Assembly: GCA_964489405.1 (NCBI GenBank)
Contig: CAZAYL010000001.1
Location: forward strand, 1-64,000
Length of the DNA stretch: 64,000 nucleotides
Origin: CAKVOD01 sp964489405
GTDB lineage: Bacteria; Bacillota; Clostridia; Christensenellales; UBA1242
Reading direction: 5' to 3'
The translations under genes and the position numbers were made by a program. Shown piece by piece: positions 30,651 to 38,782 of this stretch. Position 1 is the stretch's first letter. The number at the start of each line of letters is the position of its first letter. Below the pieces are notes generated by a model. It saw only the letters and a list, made by a program, of their open reading frames with translations. It had not been told where the DNA came from and searched no databases.

Positions 30651-30679
30651 ATTTTACCAAACTATCCAACTTTTGTCAA
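30651..30679 (-). promoter_or_regulatory. tetR promoter
   Basis: On the minus strand, TTGACA (30679-30674) and TAAAAT (30656-30651) are 17 bp apart. The spacer ends in TTTGG next to TAAAAT, similar to the giant-gene promoter at 39115-39144. Confidence 0.65.
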
Positions 30680-30722
30680 ATAATTGTTGTGTGGTGTAAA
30701 TTTGAAAATCTGCGCAAAATAA

Positions 30723-30751
30723 TTGCAATTTGCGGTAAATGGTGGTATAAT
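30723..30751 (+). promoter_or_regulatory. thrS promoter
   Basis: TTGCAA (30723-30728) and TATAAT (30746-30751) are 17 bp apart, only 20 bp before the ATG, leaving no room for a T-box leader. Confidence 0.7.
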
Positions 30752-30771
30752 AACACAGTGAGGAAAATGAA

Positions 30772-32517
30772 ATGTTTGATATAGAAACGATTAGACACTC
30801 GCTTGCGCACGTTATGGCGTATGCAGTGCAAGAATTATATAAGGACGTAAAATTCGGAATCGGTCCCGCAATAGACAAAGGTTTTTACTATGATTTTGAC
30901 GTCGAGAAACCCTTTGAACCCGATGATTTGCAAAAAATTGAGGACAAAATGCGCGAAATTATCAAAAAAGATATCGCATTCGAGCGCATTGTGCTTTCGC
31001 GCGACGAAGCACTAAAAACTTTTGCCGACCAACCATACAAAGTGGAGCTTATCAAGGACTTGCCCGAGAATGAAACAATCACAGCATATCGTTGTGGCAA
31101 TTTTATTGACCTTTGCCGTGGTCCACACGTCGACGAGTTCAAGTATTTGCGCAATGTCGCATTCAAACTTGACAAATCATCGACAGCGTATTGGCGCGGA
31201 AATGAGAAAAACAAAATGCTTCAAAGAATCTACGCCTTTGCATTTCTTGAGAAAGAAGAACTCAAAGAGCACCTTAAATTTATCGTCGAAGCAAAGGAGC
31301 GCGACCACCGAAAGTTAGGGCCCGCACTCGACCTATTTATGCTCTCTGACACCGCCCCAGGTATGCCGTATTGGCTTCCAAAGGGTTGGAAATTGTTCAA
31401 CACGATGATTGATTTTTGGCGTGAAGAACACGAAGCGCGTGGGTATGAAGAAATCAGTTCGCCACAAATCAACAGCCGTCAACTTTGGATAACAAGCGGG
31501 CATTGGGACCACTATCGCAACGATATGTTCTCAATCGCGACTGAAGATAGCGAAACGCCATTTGCCGTCAAGCCAATGAATTGTCCAAACGCAATGGTTG
31601 TCTACAAGCGCAAAATACATAGTTATCGTGATTTCCCAATTAGGTATTCCGATTGTGATGTTTTGCACCGCAAAGAGGGTTCAGGGACACTACACGGTTT
31701 GTTGCGCGTGCAGATGTTTAGACAAGACGACTCGCATAATTTCATCCGCGCTGACCAAATTGAAAGTGAAATCGAAAGCATTTTTGAAATAGCGGACAAA
31801 TTTTATAAGATATTCAACTTGACATACCGCTGTGTTTTGTCGACGCGCCCAGACGATTTTATGGGCGACCCAGCACTTTGGGATGAGGCGGAACGCGTGC
31901 TTGGCAATGTGCTTGAAAAGCGTTTTGGCAAAGACGGCTATCAACTCAATGAAGGGGATGGCGCGTTCTATGGTCCAAAAATTGACCTACTTATGAAAGA
32001 CGCTCTCGGCAGAGAATGGCAGACGGGGACAATTCAACTTGATTTCCAACTCCCGCGCAATTTTGACTTGACTTATACAGACAAAGATGGCTCGCGACAA
32101 ACACCTGTCGTTGTGCATAGAGTTATTTATGGTTCATTCGAGAGATTTATCGGTATCTTGATTGAGCATACCAAGGGCGAGTTCCCGTTGTGGCTCAGTC
32201 CCGTACAAGTGGGCATTGTACCTGTTTCGGAAGAGCAATTTGACTATGCGCAAGAAGTCGCAAGCGTGCTTAAATCGCACAAAATTAGAGTAGAAACCGA
32301 CCTGCACGACGGCGGAATGGGTGCCAAAGTCAACAATTTTAGGAAAATGAAAACACCTTATACCATTATTGTCGGAAATGAAGAAATCGCGAATAAAAGC
32401 GTCTCAATCAAAATTCGCGGTGGAAAACAAATCAATAATATATCACTAGACAAATTTATTTCGGTACTTGAGAAGCAAATCGCGGACAAAGATTTTACAC
32501 TCATTGACCAATTCTAG
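30772..32517 (+). CDS. thrS: Threonyl-tRNA synthetase lacking the TGS domain
   Basis: Class II synthetase that charges tRNA-Thr. At 581 aa it is shorter than the usual about 640: it begins directly in the N2 editing domain (RHSLAH, then CRGPH, the HXXXH/C/H set) with no N-terminal TGS domain. The catalytic domain is complete: motif 1 near PKGWKLFNTMIDFW, the zinc ligands Cys in MNCPNAM, His in QDDSHNF and His in VVHRVIYGSFERF. The anticodon-binding domain closes the protein. Upstream DNA offers no in-frame TGS and the start has GTGAGGA and a close promoter, so the short form is real. Such forms are known in some Clostridia. Confidence 0.95.
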   Translation: MFDIETIRHSLAHVMAYAVQELYKDVKFGIGPAIDKGFYYDFDVEKPFEPDDLQKIEDKMREIIKKDIAFERIVLSRDEALKTFADQPYKVELIKDLPENETITAYRCGNFIDLCRGPHVDEFKYLRNVAFKLDKSSTAYWRGNEKNKMLQRIYAFAFLEKEELKEHLKFIVEAKERDHRKLGPALDLFMLSDTAPGMPYWLPKGWKLFNTMIDFWREEHEARGYEEISSPQINSRQLWITSGHWDHYRNDMFSIATEDSETPFAVKPMNCPNAMVVYKRKIHSYRDFPIRYSDCDVLHRKEGSGTLHGLLRVQMFRQDDSHNFIRADQIESEIESIFEIADKFYKIFNLTYRCVLSTRPDDFMGDPALWDEAERVLGNVLEKRFGKDGYQLNEGDGAFYGPKIDLLMKDALGREWQTGTIQLDFQLPRNFDLTYTDKDGSRQTPVVVHRVIYGSFERFIGILIEHTKGEFPLWLSPVQVGIVPVSEEQFDYAQEVASVLKSHKIRVETDLHDGGMGAKVNNFRKMKTPYTIIVGNEEIANKSVSIKIRGGKQINNISLDKFISVLEKQIADKDFTLIDQF

Positions 32518-32531
32518 TGCGATAGCGCACA
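32517..32531 (+). repeat. GTGYGATAGCRCAC mini-hairpin at the thrS stop
   Basis: GTGCG-ATAG-CGCAC directly after the thrS stop codon. The same hairpin with one covarying pair (GTGTG-ATAG-CACAC) sits at the rpsG stop (55072-55085), so this is a small dispersed 3'-UTR repeat. It has no T-run and is not a classical terminator. Confidence 0.5.
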
Positions 32532-32728
32532 GCTATGGTTGCACTTCTTACGCTAAATATATTTTTGTGGACGNNNNNNNNNNNNNNNNNNNNNNNNNNN
32601 NNNNNNNNNNNNNNNNNNNNNNNNNNNNNNNNNNNNNNNNNNNNNNNNNNNNNNNNNNNNNNNNNNNNNNNNNGCGATAGCGCACAGCTATGGTTGCACT
32701 TCTTACGCTAAATATATTTTTGTGGACG
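32519..32728. other. Scaffold gap (100 N) between identical 55-bp ends
   Basis: Bases 32519-32573 and 32674-32728 are identical over 55 bp and flank exactly 100 Ns (32574-32673). Equal contig ends of k-mer length plus a default-size gap point to an assembly artefact. The true sequence probably contains one 55-bp copy and no gap, or an unresolved repeat. Confidence 0.85.
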
Positions 32729-32808
32729 GCGTAGTATTATGCTTGCATTAAGTGTGCAAAGCGTGTGCAATAGCGCACAACAACAAGCGTGACTAACATA
32801 ATATATTG

Positions 32809-32838
32809 GGTACATAGATTATTTGCTATGTACCTTTT
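32809..32838 (+). terminator. Terminator in the thrS-P-type ATPase interval
   Basis: GGTACATAG (32809-32817) pairs with CTATGTACC (32826-32834) over an 8-nt loop and is followed by TTTTGTTTTG. It most likely ends the thrS transcript. Confidence 0.75.
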
Positions 32839-32938
32839 GTTTTGTGCGAAAGTTCTCCCTTTGAGTGTTGTTTGTTGCACCTATATACTATTTTGAAAGC
32901 GCAATAAGGCAATTTATAAAAAAGTAGTCCAAAATGCT

Positions 32939-32966
32939 TTGATTAAAAATCAAAATGTCGTATAAT
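32939..32966 (+). promoter_or_regulatory. Promoter of the P-type ATPase gene
   Basis: TTGATT (32939-32944) and TATAAT (32961-32966) with a 16-bp spacer; a leader of about 80 nt follows. Confidence 0.55.
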
Positions 32967-33053
32967 AAATAATAATTGGTTCAAAAAATATGTTTGCGCA
33001 CCAAACACGCACAATAAAATATGCAAGCATAAATCATAAATTAGAGGAAGAAA

Positions 33054-35774
33054 ATGAACAATAAAGTTGACAATTCAAACAAAATCGATACAAAAAAGTC
33101 AGCAAAACGCGCTCCAAAAGCAAATGTCGATGAAAATATTGAATCAACCGAAGTCGCGCCAAAATCAACAAGAAAAGGCGATAAAAAGGACGAAAAACAA
33201 AATAAAGTCGTCCAAACAACCGAGACTATTAACGAAACGTCCGCCGATTCCGTTGAAGTAAGCGATGAAGAAGTTGAAGTGAACGGCGTCATCCGCAAAT
33301 CTTTTTTCACGCACGAAACCGAGCGCAAAATCAACAAAGTTAAGCGCAAAAAATCATTCAATTACGGAAATGCCGACCGCATAAAAACAAAAGCAGGCAA
33401 GGGCTTGACGCTCGACCAAGTGCAACAGCGTATCGATGAAGGTTATGTGAATTTGATTCGCGACAAGAATAAGAAAACGTATTTTCAAATCTTTTTCAAG
33501 AACATTTGCACATTTTTCAACCTATTGTGTTTTCTCGTCGCAATCGCACTAATTTGCGTCGGCGCATTCGACAACATATTCTTTATGGTAATCATCTTGT
33601 CAAATACCGCAATCGGCATCGTGCAAGAAATCCGCGCCAAAAAGACTATGGAGAAAATCTCACTAGTTACGCAACCGACAGCTCTAGTCGTGCGCGCGGG
33701 CAAACGTTACGAAATCCCCGTCAAAGAAGTCGCGCTCGACGACATCATCGAGTTTTCACTCGGCAAGCAAATTTGCGCGGACTGCATTATCGTCAGTGGT
33801 GAAGTCGAAGTTAACGAAAGTCTAATCACAGGCGAAAGCAACGCCGTCAAAAAGAAAGTTGGCGATAGACTTTTGAGCGGAAGTTTTATTTCAAGTGGCG
33901 AATGTATCGCACGCGCAGACGCCGTCGGCGACGCAAGTTATACCGCACAACTATCCGCCAAAGCCAAAGAATACTCACAGCCAAAGTCGGAACTTATGAA
34001 GAGTATGCGCATAATTATCAGCGTCATCGGCGTCATCATCATTCCGCTCGGCATCCTAATGCTCGGCAACAACTACAGCCAAGGCGTCGGCAGTATGGAA
34101 ACCGTCAAAAAGACCGCAGGGTCAATCATAGGAATGATTCCCGCAGGGATGTTCCTATTGACAAGCGTAGCGCTCGCCGTCGGAGTCATCAAACTTGCCA
34201 GCAAGCGCACACTCGTGCAAGACCTATATAGCATAGAAATGCTTTCACGCGTCGACACCTTGTGTCTAGACAAAACAGGCACAATAACAGACGGCACAAT
34301 GGTCGTTACTGAAGTGGAACCTATGTCAAAAACAATCTCAAGTATCGACCTACACAAGATTGTCGGCACAATGATGGCAGGGCTCGGCGACAACAACGCC
34401 ACATCACGCGCCCTTGCCGACTATTTCGGCAAACAAGATGCATACCATATCACGGCGAAATTGCCATTTTCAAGCGCGCGCAAATTGTCCGCAGTGTCAT
34501 TTTCAAACGGCAACACCTACATCATCGGCGCATCAGAATTTGTGCTTGATTGTGTTAGTAAAGAACTTGAAGAAAAAGTCAAAAATTACGCAAAGCAAGG
34601 CAAGCGCGTGCTAATTCTTGCCAAAGCGCGTGGCAAAATCATTGATGAGAATTTGCCCCCAGACGCAAAACCGCTTGCGCTCATCGCTATCGAAGACCGA
34701 ATTAGAGAGAATGCAACCGAAACATTGCGTTGGTTCCAAGACAACGACGTCGACTTAAAAATCATTTCAGGAGACAACCCAATCACCGTCAGCGAAATTG
34801 CAAAGCGCGTCGGTGTTCCAAATGCTCAAAATTACATCAATCTCTATGGACTCTCTGACCAGCAAGTCATCGAAGCAGTGGATAAATACACCGTTTTTGG
34901 ACGCGTTACGCCCGAGCAAAAAAGCGTGCTTGTCAAAGCGCTCAAACAGCGTGGGCACAAAGTCGCAATGACTGGCGACGGAGTCAATGACATTCTCGCG
35001 CTAAAAGAAGCGGATTGTTCAATCGCAATGGCAAGTGGCAGTGACGCCACGCGCAACGTCAGTAATTTGGTTCTGCTCGACAGCAATTTCTCATCAATGC
35101 CAAGCATAGTCGCAGAAGGTAGACGCGTCGTCAACAACGTAACAAAATCGTCATCACTATTCTTGATGAAAACTTTCTTCACAATATTTTTGTCGATTTT
35201 GTGCCTTGCGTTTGCTATCAGTTACCCATTTACGCCAAACGCCGTTATATTGCTCGAAATGTTCGCAATCGGCTTGCCGTCGTTCTTCCTAGCACTGCAA
35301 CCGAATAAAGACCCAATACGGGGCAATTTCCTAGTCAACCTAATTACAAAGAGTATGCCGGGAGCGCTCTTGTTGTTGCTAAACTTCATATTGTGCTACT
35401 TTTTTGACAAAACATATAGCAATGGTCTACACTACGAAACAATGGCAAGTATCTGCATTACATTTACAGGATTGATTTTACTATTGCGTGTAAGCCGACC
35501 TATCGACTCATATAGAATGACGCTATTCGGCGCGATGTTCGTGTTGTCAATCACAGCCTTGAGTATCATACCCGCATCATTCTTTGGACACGTCGAACTC
35601 GACTTCCAAAGCATCCTTGCGTGCCTATGTATCATAGAACTCGGCTTCCTATGGCTCATCAAACCAATTACACCGCCTAAAGAACTAAGACAAAAGAACC
35701 GCAAATTACAAATGCGTATCGGAGAACTCGAGGAGCAAACATATAGATATATAGAGAAATTAAAACACTTTTAA
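33054..35774 (+). CDS. CtpE-like cation-transporting P-type ATPase
   Basis: Membrane cation pump of 906 aa. Residues 1-100 are a long, highly charged Lys/Glu-rich cytosolic extension not usual for the family. TGES (259-262) is the actuator motif, DKTGT (406-410) carries the phosphorylated Asp406, and GDGVND (641-646) is the hinge motif. The M4 motif reads IPAGMFLLTSVA, where CtpE-type pumps have PEGLVLLTS, so Ca2+ or another divalent cation is plausible but the Glu-to-Ala change leaves specificity open. About eight to ten membrane helices are visible. AGAGGAAG precedes the ATG. It is monocistronic between two terminators. Confidence 0.88.
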   Translation: MNNKVDNSNKIDTKKSAKRAPKANVDENIESTEVAPKSTRKGDKKDEKQNKVVQTTETINETSADSVEVSDEEVEVNGVIRKSFFTHETERKINKVKRKKSFNYGNADRIKTKAGKGLTLDQVQQRIDEGYVNLIRDKNKKTYFQIFFKNICTFFNLLCFLVAIALICVGAFDNIFFMVIILSNTAIGIVQEIRAKKTMEKISLVTQPTALVVRAGKRYEIPVKEVALDDIIEFSLGKQICADCIIVSGEVEVNESLITGESNAVKKKVGDRLLSGSFISSGECIARADAVGDASYTAQLSAKAKEYSQPKSELMKSMRIIISVIGVIIIPLGILMLGNNYSQGVGSMETVKKTAGSIIGMIPAGMFLLTSVALAVGVIKLASKRTLVQDLYSIEMLSRVDTLCLDKTGTITDGTMVVTEVEPMSKTISSIDLHKIVGTMMAGLGDNNATSRALADYFGKQDAYHITAKLPFSSARKLSAVSFSNGNTYIIGASEFVLDCVSKELEEKVKNYAKQGKRVLILAKARGKIIDENLPPDAKPLALIAIEDRIRENATETLRWFQDNDVDLKIISGDNPITVSEIAKRVGVPNAQNYINLYGLSDQQVIEAVDKYTVFGRVTPEQKSVLVKALKQRGHKVAMTGDGVNDILALKEADCSIAMASGSDATRNVSNLVLLDSNFSSMPSIVAEGRRVVNNVTKSSSLFLMKTFFTIFLSILCLAFAISYPFTPNAVILLEMFAIGLPSFFLALQPNKDPIRGNFLVNLITKSMPGALLLLLNFILCYFFDKTYSNGLHYETMASICITFTGLILLLRVSRPIDSYRMTLFGAMFVLSITALSIIPASFFGHVELDFQSILACLCIIELGFLWLIKPITPPKELRQKNRKLQMRIGELEEQTYRYIEKLKHF

Positions 35775-35785
35775 TTTACTAAAAT

Positions 35786-35817
35786 AGTTGCAATTTTATA
35801 ATTTTGCAACTTTTTTT
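35786..35817 (+). terminator. Terminator of the P-type ATPase gene
   Basis: AGTTGCAA (35786-35793) pairs with TTGCAACT (35804-35811), followed by seven Ts. Confidence 0.85.
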
Positions 35818-35836
35818 ATTTATATACCAAAAATGC

Positions 35837-35865
35837 TTGATATTTTTCTAAATTTGTGATAAACT
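35837..35865 (+). promoter_or_regulatory. Promoter of the phase-variable surface gene
   Basis: TTGATA (35837-35842) and TAAACT (35860-35865) are 17 bp apart; AAGGAG then precedes the ATG at 35901. Confidence 0.5.
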
Positions 35866-35900
35866 AACTTGAAAAATCAGTCAATAAGGAGAACAAAATT

Positions 35901-35966
35901 ATGATTTTTAGAACAAATGTACTAGGGGGGGGGGGGCATATAAAGCATCAAAAAATGACAGTTTAA
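35901..35966 (+). other. Out-of-frame start segment of the phase-variable gene
   Basis: ATG 35901 has AAGGAG at good spacing and opens MIFRTNVLGGGG, running through a 12-G tract, then hits TAA at 35964-35966. With 13 or 10 Gs the same ATG reads without a stop into the frame of 36020-37270. As assembled, translation gives a 21-residue dead-end peptide (OFF state). Confidence 0.7.
35925..35936 (+). repeat. Poly-G tract (12 G), putative phase-variation switch
   Basis: A run of 12 Gs eight codons into the gene, in an otherwise AT-rich genome. Slipped-strand changes of +1 or -2 bring the ribosome-binding site and ATG 35901 into frame with the long surface-protein frame. Confidence 0.75.
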
Positions 35967-36019
35967 CCCCACAAAACAATAAGGATAACTGTCAAAATTT
36001 ACAACATACCCGTCAATTT

Positions 36020-37270
36020 TTGCAAAATAGCAAAAATTGCGCTCTTTCACAAAATTCCAAAAATCAAAATAATAAGGGGAAATTTTCTCGTACCCATTCT
36101 TCAACCTTTTTTGATACACAAATAAGCCTTTTAAATTCGCAAAAATGTATTAGAAAAAATCAAAATAATTGTTACAAAATTAAATCAATTTACGCGCTTT
36201 TATGTTCAACTATTATGGTTTTAATCTTTGCGCTTTTTTCGTATTTAAATATTAGTTTGAATGATACGAAACTTTTGAATGTTGCAGACGCGTCGGGCGA
36301 AAACTTACTGATAGAGATTGAAAATGAGAATCTCGATGAAAACAGTGACTTGCGTATCGGTCTCAATAACGTTAATGATGGTGAGGGACAGGCGGCTACT
36401 TGGTTTACAGGTATCTATGACACGGAAAATAAAGTTTGGGATGTTTATATAAAGAATAGTGAATGGAATCATACGGAAGGAGATAAGGTGGTGCTCAGTA
36501 TGGAATCGAGCGCTGGAGAAGGTTACGAGTGGGCACACGTTGATTACTCGACTGGTAAGCGCCGCATAATCAGTAGATTTGGTGAGGGCATAACAAAACA
36601 TGTAGTTTATTCGACGGATGGGGATTATTTCGACTTCGTGGAGAATGTATATGAGTTTTACTGCTATATTAATATAGTTGCAGTAGAGATAACTTCGGTT
36701 ACGACTTATCAAATTGAGTACTTTGACGCTGGTGCATCAAGCGCTATATCAATTAACGACGAGTGCTGGGGTGGTACAAGACCCCCGACTGAGCATAAGA
36801 CAGACGCTGACACCACTTTGATTTTACCGACAAAAACAGGATATACCTTTGATGGATGGTACACCACAAGCACTTGTACTGGAACGAAATTGTCGAAACT
36901 TAGCGCATCGGGGTACACCGCCGATATAAAGCTTTGGGGCAAATGGGTGGCAAATTATGAGCGTGTAAAAATCAATGTTTCAATAGTTGGGGTGTATGAG
37001 TATGGTGTCGTGTTGTATCTTGTGGAGAATAATAAAGTGCAAAATCAAATAGTGGCAAAAAACGGAGAGTCAGTGAAACTAGAACAAAAAGTTGGTCAAG
37101 CATACGCAATACTTGTCAGTAAACCATATATGTGGACAATGTCAGTCAGTGGAGATTGTGCACTTGACGCCAATAATAAAAACAAAATTACATATACCGT
37201 ATTAACCGCAGGCAATGAGATGACATTGACACTTAGCGGGGGCGCGCAGTCTAGTATGGTTGTGATTTAA
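36020..37270 (+). CDS. Phase-variable surface protein with InlB-type (Flg_new) repeat
   Basis: The open frame continues upstream of 36020 to the G tract with no stop, so the true start is probably ATG 35901 in the ON state; the TTG at 36020 has no ribosome binding site. The N-terminal part is polar, Asn/Gln/Lys-rich and about 50 aa long. A transmembrane helix (IYALLCSTIMVLIFALFSYLNI, about residues 54-75 from 36020 on) marks it as exported. A beta-rich domain follows, then an InlB/Listeria-Bacteroides repeat (LPTKTGYTFDGWYTTSTCTG to LWGKW, about 265-305). There is no LPXTG. It is likely a surface-exposed adhesin-like protein; the function is inference. Confidence 0.75.
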   Translation: MQNSKNCALSQNSKNQNNKGKFSRTHSSTFFDTQISLLNSQKCIRKNQNNCYKIKSIYALLCSTIMVLIFALFSYLNISLNDTKLLNVADASGENLLIEIENENLDENSDLRIGLNNVNDGEGQAATWFTGIYDTENKVWDVYIKNSEWNHTEGDKVVLSMESSAGEGYEWAHVDYSTGKRRIISRFGEGITKHVVYSTDGDYFDFVENVYEFYCYINIVAVEITSVTTYQIEYFDAGASSAISINDECWGGTRPPTEHKTDADTTLILPTKTGYTFDGWYTTSTCTGTKLSKLSASGYTADIKLWGKWVANYERVKINVSIVGVYEYGVVLYLVENNKVQNQIVAKNGESVKLEQKVGQAYAILVSKPYMWTMSVSGDCALDANNKNKITYTVLTAGNEMTLTLSGGAQSSMVVI

Positions 37271-37310
37271 TTGTTAAATAAATAAAATTTTGCGAAAATT
37301 CTCAAAATGA

Positions 37311-37339
37311 TTGTAAATAAAAAAAAATCGTGTTATAAT
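37311..37339 (+). promoter_or_regulatory. acpP promoter
   Basis: TTGTAA (37311-37316) and TATAAT (37334-37339) are 17 bp apart, followed by AAGGAGG (37357-37363). Confidence 0.65.
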
Positions 37340-37370
37340 ATTCTCACAATCATTTTAAGGAGGAAATCAA

Positions 37371-37598
37371 ATGTTCGCTAAAATGCAAGACATCCTTGCT
37401 AAACAACTCAACATTAGCAAAGATACAATAAAGCCAGAGAGCAGATTGCTTGAAGATTTGAACGCCGACTCGCTTGATTTCGTCGAATTGTTGATGACAA
37501 TGGAAGACGAATTTGGCGTTTCAATTAGCGACGAAGATGCAAAAACATTGAAGACTGTAGACGATGTTTGCAAGTATCTTGAAACGCACAAAAAATAA
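37371..37598 (+). CDS. acpP: Acyl carrier protein
   Basis: Small acidic carrier of 75 aa for fatty acid synthesis. The phosphopantetheine site is Ser34 in NADSLDFVELLM. Four-helix ACP features and length are normal. It stands alone between its own promoter and a strong terminator and not in a fab cluster. AAGGAGG seven bases ahead of the ATG suggests high expression. Confidence 0.95.
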   Translation: MFAKMQDILAKQLNISKDTIKPESRLLEDLNADSLDFVELLMTMEDEFGVSISDEDAKTLKTVDDVCKYLETHKK

Positions 37599-37668
37599 TT
37601 TGTTCAGTGAATTTGTTAGTTCAGTAATTTATTGCTTAACAAATTTAAATAAATTGAATACAATCAAT

Positions 37669-37696
37669 AAAACCCCGTAATTGCAACGGGGTTTTT
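37669..37696 (+). terminator. acpP terminator
   Basis: AAAACCCCGT (37669-37678) pairs perfectly with ACGGGGTTTT (37686-37695) around a 7-nt loop, with a T-run. Confidence 0.9.
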
Positions 37697-37708
37697 CAAT
37701 TAAGTACC

Positions 37709-37915
37709 TTATAAATATGGTAAGGCACTCACGTTTATTGTCATTGCGAGCGAAGCGTCGCAATCTCCCGGAAGGGCAACCCGCTTCATTATGGCGTACC
37801 AATACACATTGACCGCGCTAGCTATCAACAGCAGTGCGCTTTCGCACCCGCGCTAACTATTAACCCGCGTGCGGTATCGCGCCCATAAGCCCGCTTAGCG
37901 CTAGCACGATGATAA
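37709..37915. repeat. Rearranged foldback-repeat modules upstream of spoIIID
   Basis: 37738-37833 repeats the right-arm module (CATTGCGAGCGAAGCGTCGC through CCGCGCTAGC). It is followed by a GTGCGCTTTCGCAC hairpin, and 37865-37914 repeats, inverted, the outer left-arm module (GCGGTATCGCGCCC to GCTAGCACGATGATA). It reads as two partial copies joined head to tail and carries no gene. Confidence 0.65.
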
Positions 37916-37980
37916 AACAATTCCTTATTATGCTGGCGCCGTATTTTTGATTAAAATCGGCGAATTTTCTGTTTTTTGTT

Positions 37981-38008
37981 ATATTTCGACAAAATTTGAC
38001 ATAAAGAT
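37981..38008 (+). promoter_or_regulatory. Possible sigma-E-type promoter of spoIIID
   Basis: ATATT (37981-37985), a 14-bp spacer, then CATAAAGAT (38000-38008) resembles the mother-cell sigma-E consensus, the factor that drives spoIIID in Bacillus. The implied start is very close to the ribosome binding site at 38015-38020, which weakens the call. Confidence 0.35.
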
Positions 38009-38023
38009 ACTTGCGGAGGACTT

Positions 38024-38278
38024 ATGTCAGAACTTGAAAATCGCACAATCGAAGAAGCAAAATACATAATTCGCACACAACAAACGGTGCGCGAGTCGGC
38101 AAAATATTTCAACATATCCAAAAGCACTTTGCACAGCGACCTAAAAAACCGATTGCCCAAAATAAATTTTGAACTCTATACTAAAGTTTGCAAAATCTTA
38201 ACCGCACACTTTGAGCAAAAACACTTGCGCGGTGGCAATGCAACAAAATTAAAGTGGCAACGCTCCCGCGAAAACTAA
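38024..38278 (+). CDS. spoIIID: Stage III sporulation transcriptional regulator SpoIIID
   Basis: Mother-cell DNA-binding regulator of sporulation, 84 aa. The order RTIEEAKYIIRTQQTVRESAKYF, then ISKSTLHSDLKNRLP (helix-turn-helix) and the C-terminal HLRGGNATKLKW match SpoIIID throughout. GGAGGA at 38015-38020 fixes the start. It lies between foldback-repeat blocks, separated from other sporulation genes. It implies a spore-forming lineage or a recent descendant of one. Confidence 0.93.
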   Translation: MSELENRTIEEAKYIIRTQQTVRESAKYFNISKSTLHSDLKNRLPKINFELYTKVCKILTAHFEQKHLRGGNATKLKWQRSREN

Positions 38279-38315
38279 CCGCCCCCAACATTTTTGTAGC
38301 AACGGGGCTATCATC

Positions 38316-38568
38316 GTGCTAGCGCGGGGCGGGCTGTAGGGCGCGATACCGCACGCGTGGCACGCGGTTCGCGAGATTCCTACGCTTCATCAAACCCTAC
38401 GTTGCGGGTTTGATTTTCGCTCTGAATGACCCTAAGGTAAGTACTTGTACCACTTTTATATTGTGGTAAGGTACTCACGCTCATTGTCATTGCGAGCGAA
38501 GCGTCGCAATCTCCCGGAAGGGCAACCCGCTTCATTATGGCGTACCCACACACTTTGACCGCGCTAGC
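38316..38568. repeat. Foldback (MITE-like) element, copy 2
   Basis: Inverted repeat with terminal pair GCTAGCGCG (38318-38326) and CGCGCTAGC (38560-38568). The left arm has GCGAGATTCCTACGCTTCATC and the right arm CATTGCGAGCGAAGCGTCGC, around an AT-rich centre near 38440-38460. It is more compact than the copy at 91-432. It ends next to GTGYGCTTTCGCAC hairpins at about 38580-38630. Confidence 0.7.
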
Positions 38569-38698
38569 TATCAACAGCAGTGTGCTTTCGCACCCGCGCT
38601 AGCCACCCGTAGCAGTGCGCTTTCGCACCATTTTGACAATAATGTTTCATTCAAATAATAACCGCCCCAAAACGCCCTTTGTAGTAGCCTTTGTTTTC

Positions 38699-38782
38699 AA
38701 AATGACGTCCATTTGCCCCAAAATGACGTCGGTTTGAGCCAAAATGACGTCCGTTTGCCCCAAAATGACGTCAATTTGAAAC
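38699..38782 (+). repeat. Four 21-bp tandem repeats with TGACGTC core
   Basis: The unit AAAATGACGTCNNTTTGNCCC repeats exactly every 21 bp; TGACGTC cores lie at 38703, 38724, 38745 and 38766, and a fifth isolated core at 38931. Twenty-one bp is two helical turns, so all cores face the same side of the DNA, as in operators or iterons. The tract lies about 270 bp before the nearest promoter of giant gene 2. Confidence 0.7.

Noticed and set aside
30652..30771. T-box riboswitch before thrS (also considered for hisS)
   Set aside because: The promoters lie too close to the start codons and no T-box core such as AGGGTGGNACCGCG is present anywhere in the window.
32468..32680. Frame running into the N gap
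   Set aside because: It consists of the thrS 3' end in another frame plus unknown bases.
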